DNA from: Isoetes taiwanensis | Taxonomy: Eukaryota > Streptophyta > Lycopodiopsida > Isoetales > Isoetaceae | Reading direction: 5' to 3' | NCBI GenBank assembly: GCA_021234155.1 | Contig: JAJEKV010000063.1 | Coordinates: 8,264,095-8,328,094 of the forward strand | DNA: 64,000 nt | Shown here: piece after piece, positions 45,791 through 57,219 of the stretch | Layout: every line of letters begins with the position of its first letter | Position numbering within the stretch: position 1 is the first letter of the stretch | The notes under the pieces: generated by a model | What the model was told of the DNA's origin: nothing | Seen by the model: only the letters and a program-made list of their open reading frames with translations | Database searches by the model: none | Made by a program: the position numbers and the translations under genes

Positions 45791-46873
45791 GCAGGAGCAT
45801 TGCAGATGAAGCATCTCGAAGCAAACTCGAAGACCGGCTGAGTTACCTGTTAGCTACCGGCTGAGCGGAATCGTCCGCCCTAATTCCATTCTGTGATATT
45901 GGCGAATGCCACGTGGCATCGCCAAAATAATTTGGGCGACCCACTTTCCATTTTGTAAGAAATATATGCTTCTTAATTTCGAACACATTATATGGACTTT
46001 GAATTTAGCTTCAAGAATCCCATGTACTATTCGTGTGTTTTTGGGTTGCCCAAAGAGCAAATTCTTGGGGGGTTGGTCGATATGTGGGTCGAGGGTATAT
46101 TCTATGTTATGTCATTAGAGGTGCTGTTTTGGACGGATTTTTGTTTGTGGAGACATATTAGTTAGCGTGAGCAAGTGGCTCCATTGTCGTCCATTTTTAC
46201 GAGGCTTCCTTACGATACAATTCGATCGTGCACTAGCGTGTAGTAGCAGGGCTTCTCAAACACAAGCAACCAGGCAAGGAGGATTCCTCACATGATCTGG
46301 GATACTATTTGCATTTCCTCCGATGTTAGTTTGGTTTGTAAAATCTTGCAACGAATTGTAAATATCAAAAACAAAAATGGACGGCAGGAGTGATCTGCTC
46401 GTAAACTTAGTTCAATTAGTTTGTGCGCGAATAGCAAAAAAAAGGGGGGGGCTCTTCAACGGTTCAATTTCCTAATATGTAGGATGTCATGTTCAATGAT
46501 TTATTAATATGTAATATTAATAATACATATATCGTAACATATCTGTTATCTGTTATCAATGATATATCTATAGGTATATCGGATGGGGGGGCATCGCCTT
46601 TAGGTGTATATAGACACCAATCCTGGCCCTCCAATTCTTGAGGTGGTGCAATTATGGTCCTCAGATCTTATGGGGGCATGCACCACATGCCTGGACCGTT
46701 GGATATGGGGCAACTAAATCGTGGCCATTGATTTTGAGGTTAAGGAAGGTGCAAAGAAATTCCACAACAATTAATATGGAGGTGAGGTGGCACCACATGC
46801 CCGATAAAGGTTTATAGGAAATTAAATCTCACCTTACGAGGTGGCGCCACCACATGTGAATGTGCCGTATCAG

Positions 46874-47245
46874 ATGCTGCAGGCCTATGGGATGAATTCG
46901 GAGGAAGGCATTTCGTCGCAGCAATACGATCGATCCGAGCTCCAGCACCAGCACCACAATAACCCAGAAAATCAAAATCTATGCTCCGCCGTTTCGATCC
47001 ATCAGGATCCCTCCATGCTTCCCGAAGGCAGCAATCCGGCGGAGAATGTGTTTTTCGATTGTTCCCTTCAGCTTTCCAGCCAGTGCTCCGGCCAGGATCG
47101 GATTTCTCAGCTCAAGACCTGGCTCCGCAATCCTAACGGTAGCTTCGATGGCAAATCCGCCAGAAATGGTTCCATGAAGAATGATCTAAGTGCTCTTGCG
47201 AATTTGCAGTCCTTGACCTATTCATCCTTTCCCTGCCCCCTCTGA
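46874..47245 (+). CDS. Unrecognised Gln/His/Asn-rich protein or first exon
   Basis: A 123-residue frame from ATG at 46874 that starts [19 protein letters not shown] and has [12 protein letters not shown] and a Ser-rich middle ([20 protein letters not shown]). Composition and GC content stand out from the AT-rich flanks and suggest genuine coding sequence. It resembles the disordered N-terminal part of plant regulatory proteins, but no domain can be named. It may be a first exon or a pseudogene fragment, because the frame ends abruptly at TGA and no following exon was recognised. Confidence 0.4.
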   Translation: MLQAYGMNSEEGISSQQYDRSELQHQHHNNPENQNLCSAVSIHQDPSMLPEGSNPAENVFFDCSLQLSSQCSGQDRISQLKTWLRNPNGSFDGKSARNGSMKNDLSALANLQSLTYSSFPCPL

Positions 47246-50200
47246 TCCTCCCAGTTTTCTTAGATCTGCTTTGGGATTTTGAATCTTATTTTAGGCATCG
47301 TTGGACCGGTCGATACGAGGCCCATCTTTGGGATAACAGTTGCAGAAAGGAAGGACAGACCAGAGGTATTTTCCTTTGCATTCCATGATTAGTTTAGATG
47401 TAGCTCTATTTTGCACAAATGGTCCTCTCTACCATATGATCGGATTCGCCCAAGCCTCTTCTTTGAAAGTAAAAATATGGTAAGTGTTGTCTAATCTTCT
47501 TACAGAAAAGCTATGGCGGAACAGGTTAAGAATCTCAGACTTTCTATTTGCAGGTATGATAAATGTTAATGCACCATTCCGGCTCTCAAGCGCCAGAGCC
47601 GAGCTTGCATTCTCTGCATTGCGGAAGAAGAGGATATAAGAACAGATACCGTTCTTACACAAGGCCCCCAAAATTGAATTAGTATGATTTTTTTTCTAAT
47701 GATTTCGTAGTAAAAACCAACTCCTAAAATCAATACCAGTATGTGGGCTAAAAAGTTTACAAATCATGTCTAATTATACCATATAGTTCATCAATGCAGT
47801 TTAGTAACATGACATATGAATAGTGTTTCTTCACATGGTATTGAAAGATGATAATTTATAGCTAGTTTTTATGACAACTTGAATATATGATATGTGCTAC
47901 TGCTTAATTTATCACGTTTATCGGAATGATATTTGATCACATCTATTATCCTTGGTTTATTGACATTGTAATTTTACGTGCATATTTAGTATGATATTTT
48001 ACAGCGATTAATCATCTTTGTTATTTTAGTGTATAATTATTATGGTATTTTATAGTGACTAATTATCAATAAAACTATGCTTGGTTTAGATATACCAGTA
48101 TGATTTTCCTTCCATGATAATGTCAAAAACTAGTGTGTTTTTTTTTTCATGATATCAACCTTACTGTGCGTCATGTGGCAAGTTTGGTAATACGATAAGA
48201 GACCATAGTATTCAACATTCATGTATCAGCGTAATAAAATTTGAGGATTCATGATTTTTTTTACATGATTCTAAATTGTGATGTCTCCTAATTAATTAGT
48301 ATTATTTCAGCATATGGTTCATTTGAGCATTTTTGTGTTTTTTTTTTTTTTTTTTTTTTTTTTCAATCCAAATTTGCTTATTATCGGTATTTTCGGCATT
48401 TTGATTACAAAAGCAAAGACTACAGAAGACCAAGATGCTCAATTTTTTTTTTCCATTGAATTTTGATATAAAAGTACAATAATATCAGGCATACACCTCT
48501 TTCCATAATCTGGAAGTGGTATACTTGAGTTGTCATTTTTTTATGGATGAACAATGTATAGATTTATTCCACAACAATACCCTCTTGCTTGGAGTAAACA
48601 CATTATCATTCTCCTTCTTCGGCTCTGTCACATGGCAACTACAACGAGCACCTAAAATATAAGAGCAGAATAAAACATCGTTTGGATAATTATTCCCCAT
48701 CTGTGCATTCTGCTATTCCGCATATATCCTTCTAATAAGTTTTTCGAGGAGTAGAACATATCTCTCTGATGAACAGGCAATTAAGATACCATAAAGGAAA
48801 ATGCCTTCGAATTGAGATAAACATTTACACATATATACCTGCAATAGTAGAGAGATATTCTCCCAGCCATTTCTCTTGCAAATGCAGGTGCAATATTGCT
48901 AATTTTATTGATAAATTCTTCAATTGTCTTTCGCCTAGTAGTGAGGTCCTTAAACTGCTCTAATGTTCCAGAATCTCTTGAATAATAACCTGTCAAGCTT
49001 AAGGGCTTAACCTATAAAGCTTATCTGTGGTATTCCACTCTCAAAACTGCTTTCTCCTCCTTTTTAGCTCTTTTGAATTCTAATCTTTTTGATTTGCATT
49101 CCTTATCATACCAGCCCTTGCAAGGAAGACCAGTCACTTTTCTCTTGGATATAAAGCATTCAGTTGCACTCTCCAGGAGTATTTGAATTAATACAACATC
49201 TACTTACTTAAAATGTTTCTTGGGGTGTGTGTCCTCTTTTTTCCGGCGCCGGTAACACTCTATTTTCCGGCCAAAAGCGTGATTTTGGCGTCGGAAAATT
49301 GTGCTAGGGTTTTTTTCTGGTTTTGGCAGTGGGTAACGCCACGATTTATTTGGCGGTGGGATGCAGCAGGAATGCCGTTACACCTCTGGTTACCTTTTAT
49401 CTGGTTACCTTTTATTTGGTTGTGGCTATCAGGTTTAAGAAATGGCTAACTATCCCTCTCCGGCAGATTTCACAGAGGACTCCGTCATTTTGGTATATTT
49501 TCTCTCCATATTTTCGGCATTGCTTTTGGTTCAGGTGTTTGGTCTGGTTCTGTTTCAAGCAGATAGCAGACTGGTAAAATACTTGACCGGATGTTTTCCA
49601 GCGCCAATGGATTGTCATGAAACCTTATTCTTTGTTTTTGCATGTATGTTGCCAATACAGCTCTCTATTTTCGGCAGCAGGTCTCCATTTTCTATCTATA
49701 GGATTCTTTTACAAAAATACACTTTGAGGTTGCTGCAAACAGGAGGAGCCTTCACAAACAATCTTGCGTTACTTGAAGATCTGGTAAGTGCAGTTTTATG
49801 GGTGGTTTTGCTTTTTGTTGTTTATTGGGATTCACGTTCTTGGAACGACAGCTTGGCTCAATGAAAATTCTGCATATCTCAACTTACATACGTGACAAGA
49901 TTTTTGATTGTGCTTACTAGGATTCTTTTCGCATCCTTTCTTGCTCAATTTTCTTGCTCAATGTAATTGAATTTTTTTCTTGCTCTACCTAATTTTGTTT
50001 TAGCATCTTAGAATTTGCCGTAGCTTAGCACAACCTCTCTGTTTCACTGGCTTCTATTTTCCCCCAGCTGCCGGAAGATACCTTGGCAACCCTGCCCTTA
50101 TCGGAAGTTTGTAGACTTGGGAGGTTGCTTCATTTCTTTGAAGGAAAGATTTGCTCCAGTGCTCCGAAGGTAAAGGGTTCTGCTTTTCATTCTGCGCCTT

Positions 50201-51427
50201 TGCTTCTAGACTACATTTTGCGGATCCATCTTTTCACGATTTTTCCATCATCGATTACCAAATGCAGATTTTAGGACCTTGCTGGTGATTGTGAATCCGA
50301 CCTCTCTGGCTGAGACTTTAGACTTCATAACTCCTTTGTTCACGTTTCTAATAACGTTCTATTCTCCATATTTACTTGATAACTCTTTGCATTTGATCCC
50401 CGTTGATTTTTGTTTACTATTCTCTTTGATGTTTGTAAGTTTATTTTGCGTATTCTAATCCTGTTTAAGACAAATCGTTTGCTGGAGACGTGATTTGCTT
50501 TAGGCTTATGTGGGGAAGAACATGAAAGAATGGTGAGCGTTTGCATAAGATCAAGGTACGTGTAATGTGAGGTGATGGTGATTGCAACATGGAATGCATG
50601 CATCTACAGGATGGTTCAAAATCGGTGTGGTTCAGAAAAACAAGGTTTTTGCTGCACCAAACATGATATATCTGGCAGGAGCTGAGAAGAATGCTAAAGA
50701 ATGAATACCTAACAAATTTAGTGCCTGCAGTGTCCATGGTGATTTGAAACGGGAAAGACATATAGCATAGTGCCTTTTCAATATGGATTCAGAAAATGCG
50801 TTAGTTTACATCTTATTGTTAAATATGTATGCCAGATTTGTCATGAAGGAGGACGCAGAAATGTCTTGATCCATTGGCAGAAGTGATTCACATATAGTCC
50901 ATAAACATCATAACATATCACCTCCAAGATACTTTCAGCTTGATGTTGTGCTTGCTTGCTTTGCAGGGCTGGCATTTGAGTGTGACTGAAGCAACTGAAG
51001 GAAGACTGAGCACTGTTGCTTCGTATTGAACTAAGATCTGGACACATACAGTGCATCACCTGTTATATGCGGCAAAGCTTTTGCTTTAGTTGCCTTTTGC
51101 ATGAAGTTTTGGAAGACTCCCACCATATGAGCAATATATGGTATGCAAGTTTCTAAGACCTGTTTCTCCCTATTTGTAGATGTTTTTTTCTGCAAATCTT
51201 TTACTTATTTTATTCACTGGCATTTGATTACTGGTGGAGATCATCATTGTATTTCTAATACTGCACTTTTGGGTAAATGAGTTTGATGAACAAACTTAAA
51301 CATTATGTAAATGTAATTGTGTATATTGCTAAGAAGGAATTTGCAAAATCATGAGTAAATTTCTTGCAATATAGCCGGCAGAGCCTTGCATAATACTCCT
51401 AAGATTTAGAAATAATAATAATGGAAT
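47246..51427. other. Gene-poor AT-rich stretch with a poly(T) tract
   Basis: No gene recognised. It contains a T run of about 26 bases near 48339-48364 that could be the tail of a minus-strand retroposon, although no target duplication was found. A GC-richer patch at 49230-49870 includes a hydrophobic frame (49442-49864) without a recognisable family. Confidence 0.45.
48339..48364 (-). repeat. Poly(T) run, possible retroposon tail
   Basis: An uninterrupted run of about 26 T. If it is a poly(A) tail on the minus strand, the element would extend to the right; its other end was not identified. Confidence 0.5.
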
Positions 51428-51857
51428 TTGACCAAATTTCTTACAGACATACCAATTGATGTTATAGAGCATGGGTCTCATTTTGAGGTCCAACAACTTG
51501 CAATTTTATCAATGAACAACTGGATACACTCAGAGGGTGTATTTATCAAAAAATTACAATTGACCAATATTGCCTTATTTTTTTTAGGCATGAATGTTTG
51601 GGATGGTTTTAAAGCTTTCATACGTACAAAAGATTGGCAACTTACAGAATAATATTCAGAGGTTAAGTCCAAAAACCTTGGCGCACAAAATGACGATAGA
51701 ACCTTTAATAGATCAAATTTTCATTGAAGATCCATACAAATTCAGGCCACTACATATGCGCGGCAAAGCCGGGAATGTTTACGCAGATGTGTTGAGAGAG
51801 GTAGGTGGAGGTGGAGTACAAATATCTACCTATTGGGTAATGCCGTACTTTGACTAA
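51428..51857 (+). other. Short open frames of unknown origin left of the Helitron
   Basis: Frames 51428-51652 and 51594-51857 encode fairly balanced protein-like sequence (for example LFFLGMNVWDGFKAFIRTKDW) but no known family. They overlap in different frames, so at most one is real. Confidence 0.2.
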
Positions 51858-51939
51858 GCTCCAATTGTTTATCTCTTTTATAAGATGACAAACGACACTG
51901 TGGACTAGAGAATTGGTGTTTTAGTGGCAAAAGAACTCA

Positions 51940-52836
51940 TCTATATTAAAATATATATAATGAGGCGCATTTTAGGGTCTATAAATTGTTTGGTCCTCAT
52001 CCGTTTTCTGATTCTATTATACAAGCCTACCTGTGGGATGAGTTGTTTCACGTGCTTGACAGATGTGAGATATTGTGCGTAGTTCGAATCAATGACTCGC
52101 ATGTGCATTTCACTTCGATTAAGATGTTATTTGTAGGAGAAGTGAAGATATCATGGGAGCATAAAAAAAAGTACAACATTAGGCCCTTGGTGATATGCGC
52201 CATGTGAAGATGCATATTTAGAGTTCCACCATGAACTAACGTACGCTAATAAACCATGTCAAAATTTGATGTTTCTCATTTTTGTACCTATTTTTTGTTG
52301 ATGTAAACTATTTCTAATGGTGACATATTGAGCATAAGTTTTGGATCTGTCTTTCTAAATTTTTGTCCTTAAAAATAAATTTAATTGCCCCCCACATTCC
52401 TTATAAAGCATTATTTCTCTACTGAAATCCATAAATACAAAGTTAATACATTGATGATACTGTCCTTAGACAATCTCAATAACAAAAATAAGCAAGCAAT
52501 GGTCATTCTTGCCAATATCAACATGTGTTGTTGTCGAAAGTTACACATATCGACGTTAAAGATCGAATAAAAACACATGCCAGAACATTAGCCCGGCAAC
52601 GCCGGGCACCGCACCCGTTTAAAAAACTATTGAAATTCATAAACTCAAAGTATGCGTTGATGATACTGTCATTTTACAATTTCAATAAACAAAAATAATT
52701 ACAAAAGCAAATAATGTCCATTTTTGCCAATATCAACATGTGCTGTTGTGAGAAGTTGCACAGATGGATGTTAAAGGCCGAGTAAAAAACACATACTAAA
52801 AGATTAGCCCGGCAACGCCGGGCACCCGTTTACTAG
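51940..52836 (+). mobile_element. Non-autonomous Helitron with duplicated 3' hairpin
   Basis: The left end TCTATATTAAAATATATATA begins with the Helitron-type TC, preceded by A. The right end is hairpin GCCCGGCAACGCCGGGC (52807-52823), nine bases, then CTAG (52833-52836), followed by T. Insertion between A and T, a 7-bp GC-rich stem close to the end and a CTRR terminus are the textbook Helitron signals. A second copy of the same hairpin lies at 52591-52607 but is not followed by CTAG, and the last about 210 bp form a diverged tandem pair. No Rep or helicase is encoded; a 73-residue frame (51986-52207) is of unknown origin. Confidence 0.75.
52410..52836 (+). repeat. Tandem pair of Helitron 3' subterminal units, about 210 bp each
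   Basis: Both units share TTGATGATACTGTC (52451 and 52657), CAATATCAACATGTG and the GCCCGGCAACGCCGGGC hairpin (52591 and 52807). The left unit continues into an A run instead of CTAG. Confidence 0.85.
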
Positions 52837-53819
52837 TCTATTTCTGTAGCGGAATTTGGCCACTCAATGGCACTTGCTTTGTCTTCACAATATTTCTTAT
52901 ATGTATCCCTTTTATTCTGTCTCATATGTATATCTATTGGGTTTACCTTTTCTTCACTATATGTCTCTTTTTTGGTTACCTCCAAATGTAACACTATCGG
53001 ATAATGATCTGAGTTTTCATGCGTGTCATCCACATAAAAATTGGCAATCTTATCTACCATATGTATTTCTGTAAGGGCCATATCCACAATACTTAATCCC
53101 CTCCCTTGTGATCCTACAGATTTGCATTTGCCTGATAATGGGAACTTTCTTATTCCATTCAAAACAATAAGGTTTAATCCGCTAGACATATTTAATAAAT
53201 GCCCCCCTTGTGGTTGATCATACTCATCTTCACTGCTTCTAATCCAGCCTTCGTTTACTATTTCTTCCTCTCCTAGTGGCTCCATCCAAATGGGTTCTCT
53301 CACATCAGCTGCTATGAAGCTTGTTTGTGGCCAATTCTTCCATTAAAATCTCCCATAATTATCACTGATCCTTTCTCTTCCAACTGCATTGCTGTTTGTT
53401 TGATGAAATGGATCATCCTTATCCATGTCTTCTGTATTATACGTGGGCAATTCCCTTAGTGGGAAATAGCATCCTGCCAAGTATACTTTTCCTTTTCCCA
53501 CTTCTATTTCTATCCATATGAATTGCATGGATATATCTTTCAAGGCTAGCTTAGTTATGTGTGACAGATTATCTCGGATATAGCAAGCAATGCCACTGTA
53601 TCCTTTTCTTCTCCACCCTTTTTGGTTCCATACTGAATGTAAGCACCTGAAGCCTTTTATTTCTGGCAGTCCTTCCTCCTCATGCTCATGTGTTTCGATG
53701 AAAAATACCACATCCCAAAACGCGAGAACATCATCAAGAGCAGCTATCTGGGCTGTTTTCCCACCCATTGATGTTCTACGTACAACACCTGATGGTCCTT
53801 GATCCCTATTCTTTAACAA
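52837..53819 (-). pseudogene. LINE ORF2 endonuclease fragment
   Basis: The frame 53343-53819 has VVFFIETHEHEEEGLPEIKG, RRKGYSGIACYIRDN and FIWIEIEVGKGKVYLAGCYF, the first half of an AP-type nuclease. After a frame change, 52833-53303 continues with NLIVLNGIRKF, SVGSQGRGLSIVDMALTEI and SDHYPIVLHL, the catalytic SDH motif. The current stop codon TAG lies in the Helitron end CTAG, so the original frame once ran on. Confidence 0.85.
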
Positions 53820-53824
53820 TTACT

Positions 53825-54480
53825 TTCCCATTTTTCCAGAAGGATTTCTTACCTGATTGTCTAGCTTCCCTTATTTTGCTGACTTCAATCCTGCGTTGCT
53901 GCATCTGTGCCATAGTAAGTTCTTCGTTTATCCATATTTGTTAACCTTTTAGCGTTGATCTTTTCTGCAGTATTTGTGTCTTTGCTGCACAGTTACTAAG
54001 TTTTATAATTACATTTTTATCTTTGCTTGTTTTGCATCCAACTCGGAAAGCATCAACAACCTCAATACCAGAGCAATGCATAGCATTTTCAAACAATTGG
54101 CTTACCTCCATGCGCATATCCTTATTATCTTTCTCTGGCAGGCCACTTATGTAGATGTTTAGTGCTTTCTTTTCTCTTTCCTGTTATTCTGTTAAGTCCT
54201 AAAATCTTTTGTCCATTCTATCAATAATTTCTCGCAAAGATTCTGAATTGTCCTCAGCAGCTTCCAGATTTGATCTTTGCAAATAATCCATCGGATTTGA
54301 TCTCTGCAAATGCTCCATGTCATGTCTGATCTACACATTTTCTTGTCTCAGTTCCCCTAGTGAATCTGAAATTTCTTTCATTATTCTCATCAGTTATCCT
54401 CAGCTTGCTTCCTGGATTGTTCCATATGTTCCATCATTTTCATCATAATCTTCCTCGATTCAACCATTTCAGTATCGATC
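53825..54480 (-). pseudogene. LINE ORF1 remnant
   Basis: The first half is coiled-coil-like (KIMMKMMEHMEQSRKQAED and following). Then KALNIYISGLPEKDNKD, NVIIKLSNCAAKTQILQKR and IWINEELTMAQMQQRR give the RRM-like pattern seen in the other two copies. Stops occur before IWINEEL and in the coiled coil. Confidence 0.7.
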
Positions 54481-55931
54481 AATGAATACCATCGACTCTC
54501 CTCTACTCATTTATTTCCCAAAATGTTAGTGTGCTTTGACAGCTATGTAATGCTTGTGCAAGGCATTCCACTTCTTTCTACATGATTCTGCATTCTTGTC
54601 AATGTCTGGACACAATCCCACTAATTTTGTCAAAACTGTATTCTATAAGTCGATGCCTTGTTTGGGTGGCTTTGAGAACTCATCCTGCATTTTCCCATGT
54701 ACATGCATCAAAGAAACACACCATTTAACTTCTCAACGTGCATACTTGATACTTCCATCTTCCTTTTCTGCGTTGCACTTCTTCTAGGTATTCTTGTTGT
54801 TCTTTGCTTCACTCCGTTGCCTCTTCACAAACTTCACTTTAACTTTAGGCTCAAGCACATTATTGCTTTGGCTCACGATAATGGTGGATAAGCAGATTGA
54901 TTTTGATTCAATAGAGGATTTTGAATGTACTTTATAGCATTAGACTGATATGCAAGCATTTGTTTTTGGTCCATGGGCTTTGGCTGAAACGCATTATGGC
55001 CATGGACAAGAGGAACAAGCATTGGCCATGAGACGATAGATATGAAAGGAAATGAGGATTTTGAGGCATATGAATGCCTTGTGGATGTTTGGGTAGTTGA
55101 GCTCTTCTGCAGCCAAGCTTTTGTGGATGGGTATGAGCAATTCCATTAAGAATTTTAGGTGGAAAAGAGGACCGTGAACCATCTTATATGACATACACAA
55201 TGTCGACCTCATTGTCCATCAGGAAATAAGGAATTGAGAAAGAAGAACTTATGCAATGGCAATACGGAATTCAAGGTTATTTCTAACTAAAGTTTGTTAC
55301 AACTAACTTCTATAATGATGCATGCCAAGTACACTAAAGACAGAAGCAAATATCTTCGAAACCAAATAGCAAGAAGATGAAATCTTTAAAGAAAAAGGAA
55401 AATTGCACCTTTAAACAGAAAAGTCAAGAAGGCTCACTTCTTTAGTTCAGTCTCGAAACTCTGCACTCAACTATTCATTAATTATTTCAAAGAACTTTTA
55501 ATAGATCAAGGAACATCGAATGAGGAAAATGAAGCATCTAAATACTAGTGCAATTGTTATCTTCCTTTCAAAGATTTACAATACCAAGGAACTGAGAAAT
55601 TGACTTATATTGAAACAGACGCTTTATCTGCAAGTGCAGATTGCAGAGGTGCAGCACTGCCCTCGTCTTTCTGTCAGATTATGTGATGGCAGACCTACTG
55701 ATCAAGAAGTCGGAGTAGCGTGAAATTCCTTTGGCAGGGATGCGTGGCATGCTCAAGGGAATTGGCAATTGCTTTCCCACCAACTATCCTCTGCCAGCTA
55801 TTTTATTCCATTTCCTTGACATGTCAGCACATCGACATCCAAAACTTGCGTCCTATGGAACCACGTTAACCGTGGAAGTTATTACGTGTTAAACCATTAA
55901 TGACTTTTCGTAAATGGGTTCCTTTTAACTT
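54481..55931. other. No gene recognised
   Basis: AT-rich spacer with short family-less frames on both strands (for example 54554-54787 and 54994-55212). Confidence 0.45.
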
Positions 55932-57113
55932 CCAATAGTGGAATCTTTTTTTTTTTTTTTTTTTTTTGAAGGCAAGGTGTTTTTCTATTAATATAAAAAT
56001 GTTACAGTCTTGATCTCCTAGGATCAGATAGGAAGAATAAGCACATTAAAGCCCTTCTGGCCTGATAAATAGTATGCTCAAGAAGCTTACTTACATCAGT
56101 AACTTGGTGAGAGAGTACAATTAACAGATCATAAAAACTTCTTTCTCAAGACTTGTGCAACCATTTAGACCTGTAAGCAAAGGATTACAGAAAACCTGCT
56201 GAAGTGTCAGTCCTCCAGCTGCCCTCAAGCTTAATAGTACTCGAGGTTGACACAGGCATATCAGAACCTGTGGTCTAAGGTGCTGCAAGCATAGCGGTAC
56301 TTGCGCATAAATGTTCAAGCATAGCAGTACTTGAAATATTTTCAATCCCTAGCAAGCAAAAATTAGAGAACCTGAGATACCAAAGAGTCCCATACCTCCC
56401 AAGTATATCATGCGCCCTTAGCAATGCTGCATTGTCAGGATTATCTTCTGCAATCTTGCTACTTACAGGAAAAAGGTGATTGCTAAGCATCACTAGGAAG
56501 AAAAAATCAACTGTTTCTTGAACCGACTGCCAAATAACTGATGCTTCCTGCTAGCAAGGAAAGAAGCTAAACGGACTTGAAAATGTTTTTCTTCCAAAAA
56601 ACAGCGTATGATATTCCCTGCTGGAATTTGCATATCCAAATCCTACTTTACATAATCTGAAGTTTCTATCTCCTTCGCTTTATAGGCCAGAATCCCCATG
56701 TGTTGGGCTTACCCTTTCAGCGTGTCTAGAAGAGACATAGTGAGCATACAATCAAAAGAAAGACCATGTTAGTGGACAAGATCTATCTTCGCCTTAGGGG
56801 CCAGCGTCCCAATCCTGGGTTCAGGGTGTCTTAATAACAAAGCTTGTATGCTACCAAATGAAGATGCCACATTAGTGGATTATCTGAAACAACTGATTAT
56901 GGCCGCCTGAAAGAAGGAAGGTTACACGCAACTAGCAGATACGATGACCGTTCTTGAGAAGGCTGAACAAAACCAAGTCCTGCTAGCACTAGAAAACGTT
57001 GCTGCTTGCACCATAGTCCGGTGGCCTGGGGCGGCAAGAAGGGGAGGCGGCCGCCTGCCCTAGCCGCTTCCGCCCAACCGCTTCATTTTCCGTCTACCCC
57101 AATAGTGGAATCT
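55932..57113 (-). mobile_element. 1.15-kb poly(A) retroposon with perfect 15-bp target duplication
   Basis: CCAATAGTGGAATCT occurs at 55932-55946 and again at 57099-57113. Between them the sequence begins (minus strand) GGGTAGACGG, has a GC-rich head, and ends with ATATTAATAGAAAAACACCT, then TGCCTTC and an A tail of about 20. This is the signature of LINE-machinery retrotransposition. The tail-proximal sequence resembles plant L1 3' ends, so it may be an internally deleted LINE or a non-autonomous retroposon using L1 enzymes. No tRNA-like A/B boxes and no coding region are apparent. Confidence 0.85.
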
Positions 57114-57219
57114 CACCCTTAAACCTGTAGAATGTAGAAGAACCTCTAATTTCCAAAATTTTGTACACTAATTAATTTGAAGGATAAAAAATAGGTCATG
57201 GGCGCATTAGGGCAGTGCA
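57114..57219 (+). promoter_or_regulatory. Proximal upstream region of NAA38, bounded by the retroposon
   Basis: Only 106 bp separate the retroposon's target duplication from the NAA38 start codon. A TATA-like GGATAAAAAATAGG lies at about 57181-57194, possibly too close to the ATG to be the TATA box, so core elements may lie inside or beyond the retroposon. Confidence 0.4.

Larger units (their letters stand above)
40534..46873. other. Long gene-poor stretch
   Basis: No gene recognised in 6.3 kb. It contains a perfect foldback at 41223-41315, a 22-bp minisatellite at 42419-42529, and a GAAGCCTTGAAGAACCTTG-type minisatellite near 45680-45790. Around 41400-41470 and 45880-45960 GC-richer patches look like the ends of old repeats. 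Open frames such as 41619-41855 and 45198-45470 have no recognisable family. Confidence 0.5.
52837..54480 (-). mobile_element. LINE non-LTR retrotransposon, copy 3 (fragment)
   Basis: In minus order, a coiled coil (about 54480-54200), an RRM-like ORF1 part and an ORF2 endonuclease are present; the reverse transcriptase is missing because the fragment stops at the Helitron end. It belongs to the same general LINE group as the copies at 12117 and 22636 but is clearly diverged from them. Confidence 0.8.

Noticed and set aside
49442-49864. A 140-residue hydrophobic frame that could be a membrane protein
   Set aside because: No family, no start context and no conserved spacing; T-rich sequence naturally yields hydrophobic frames.
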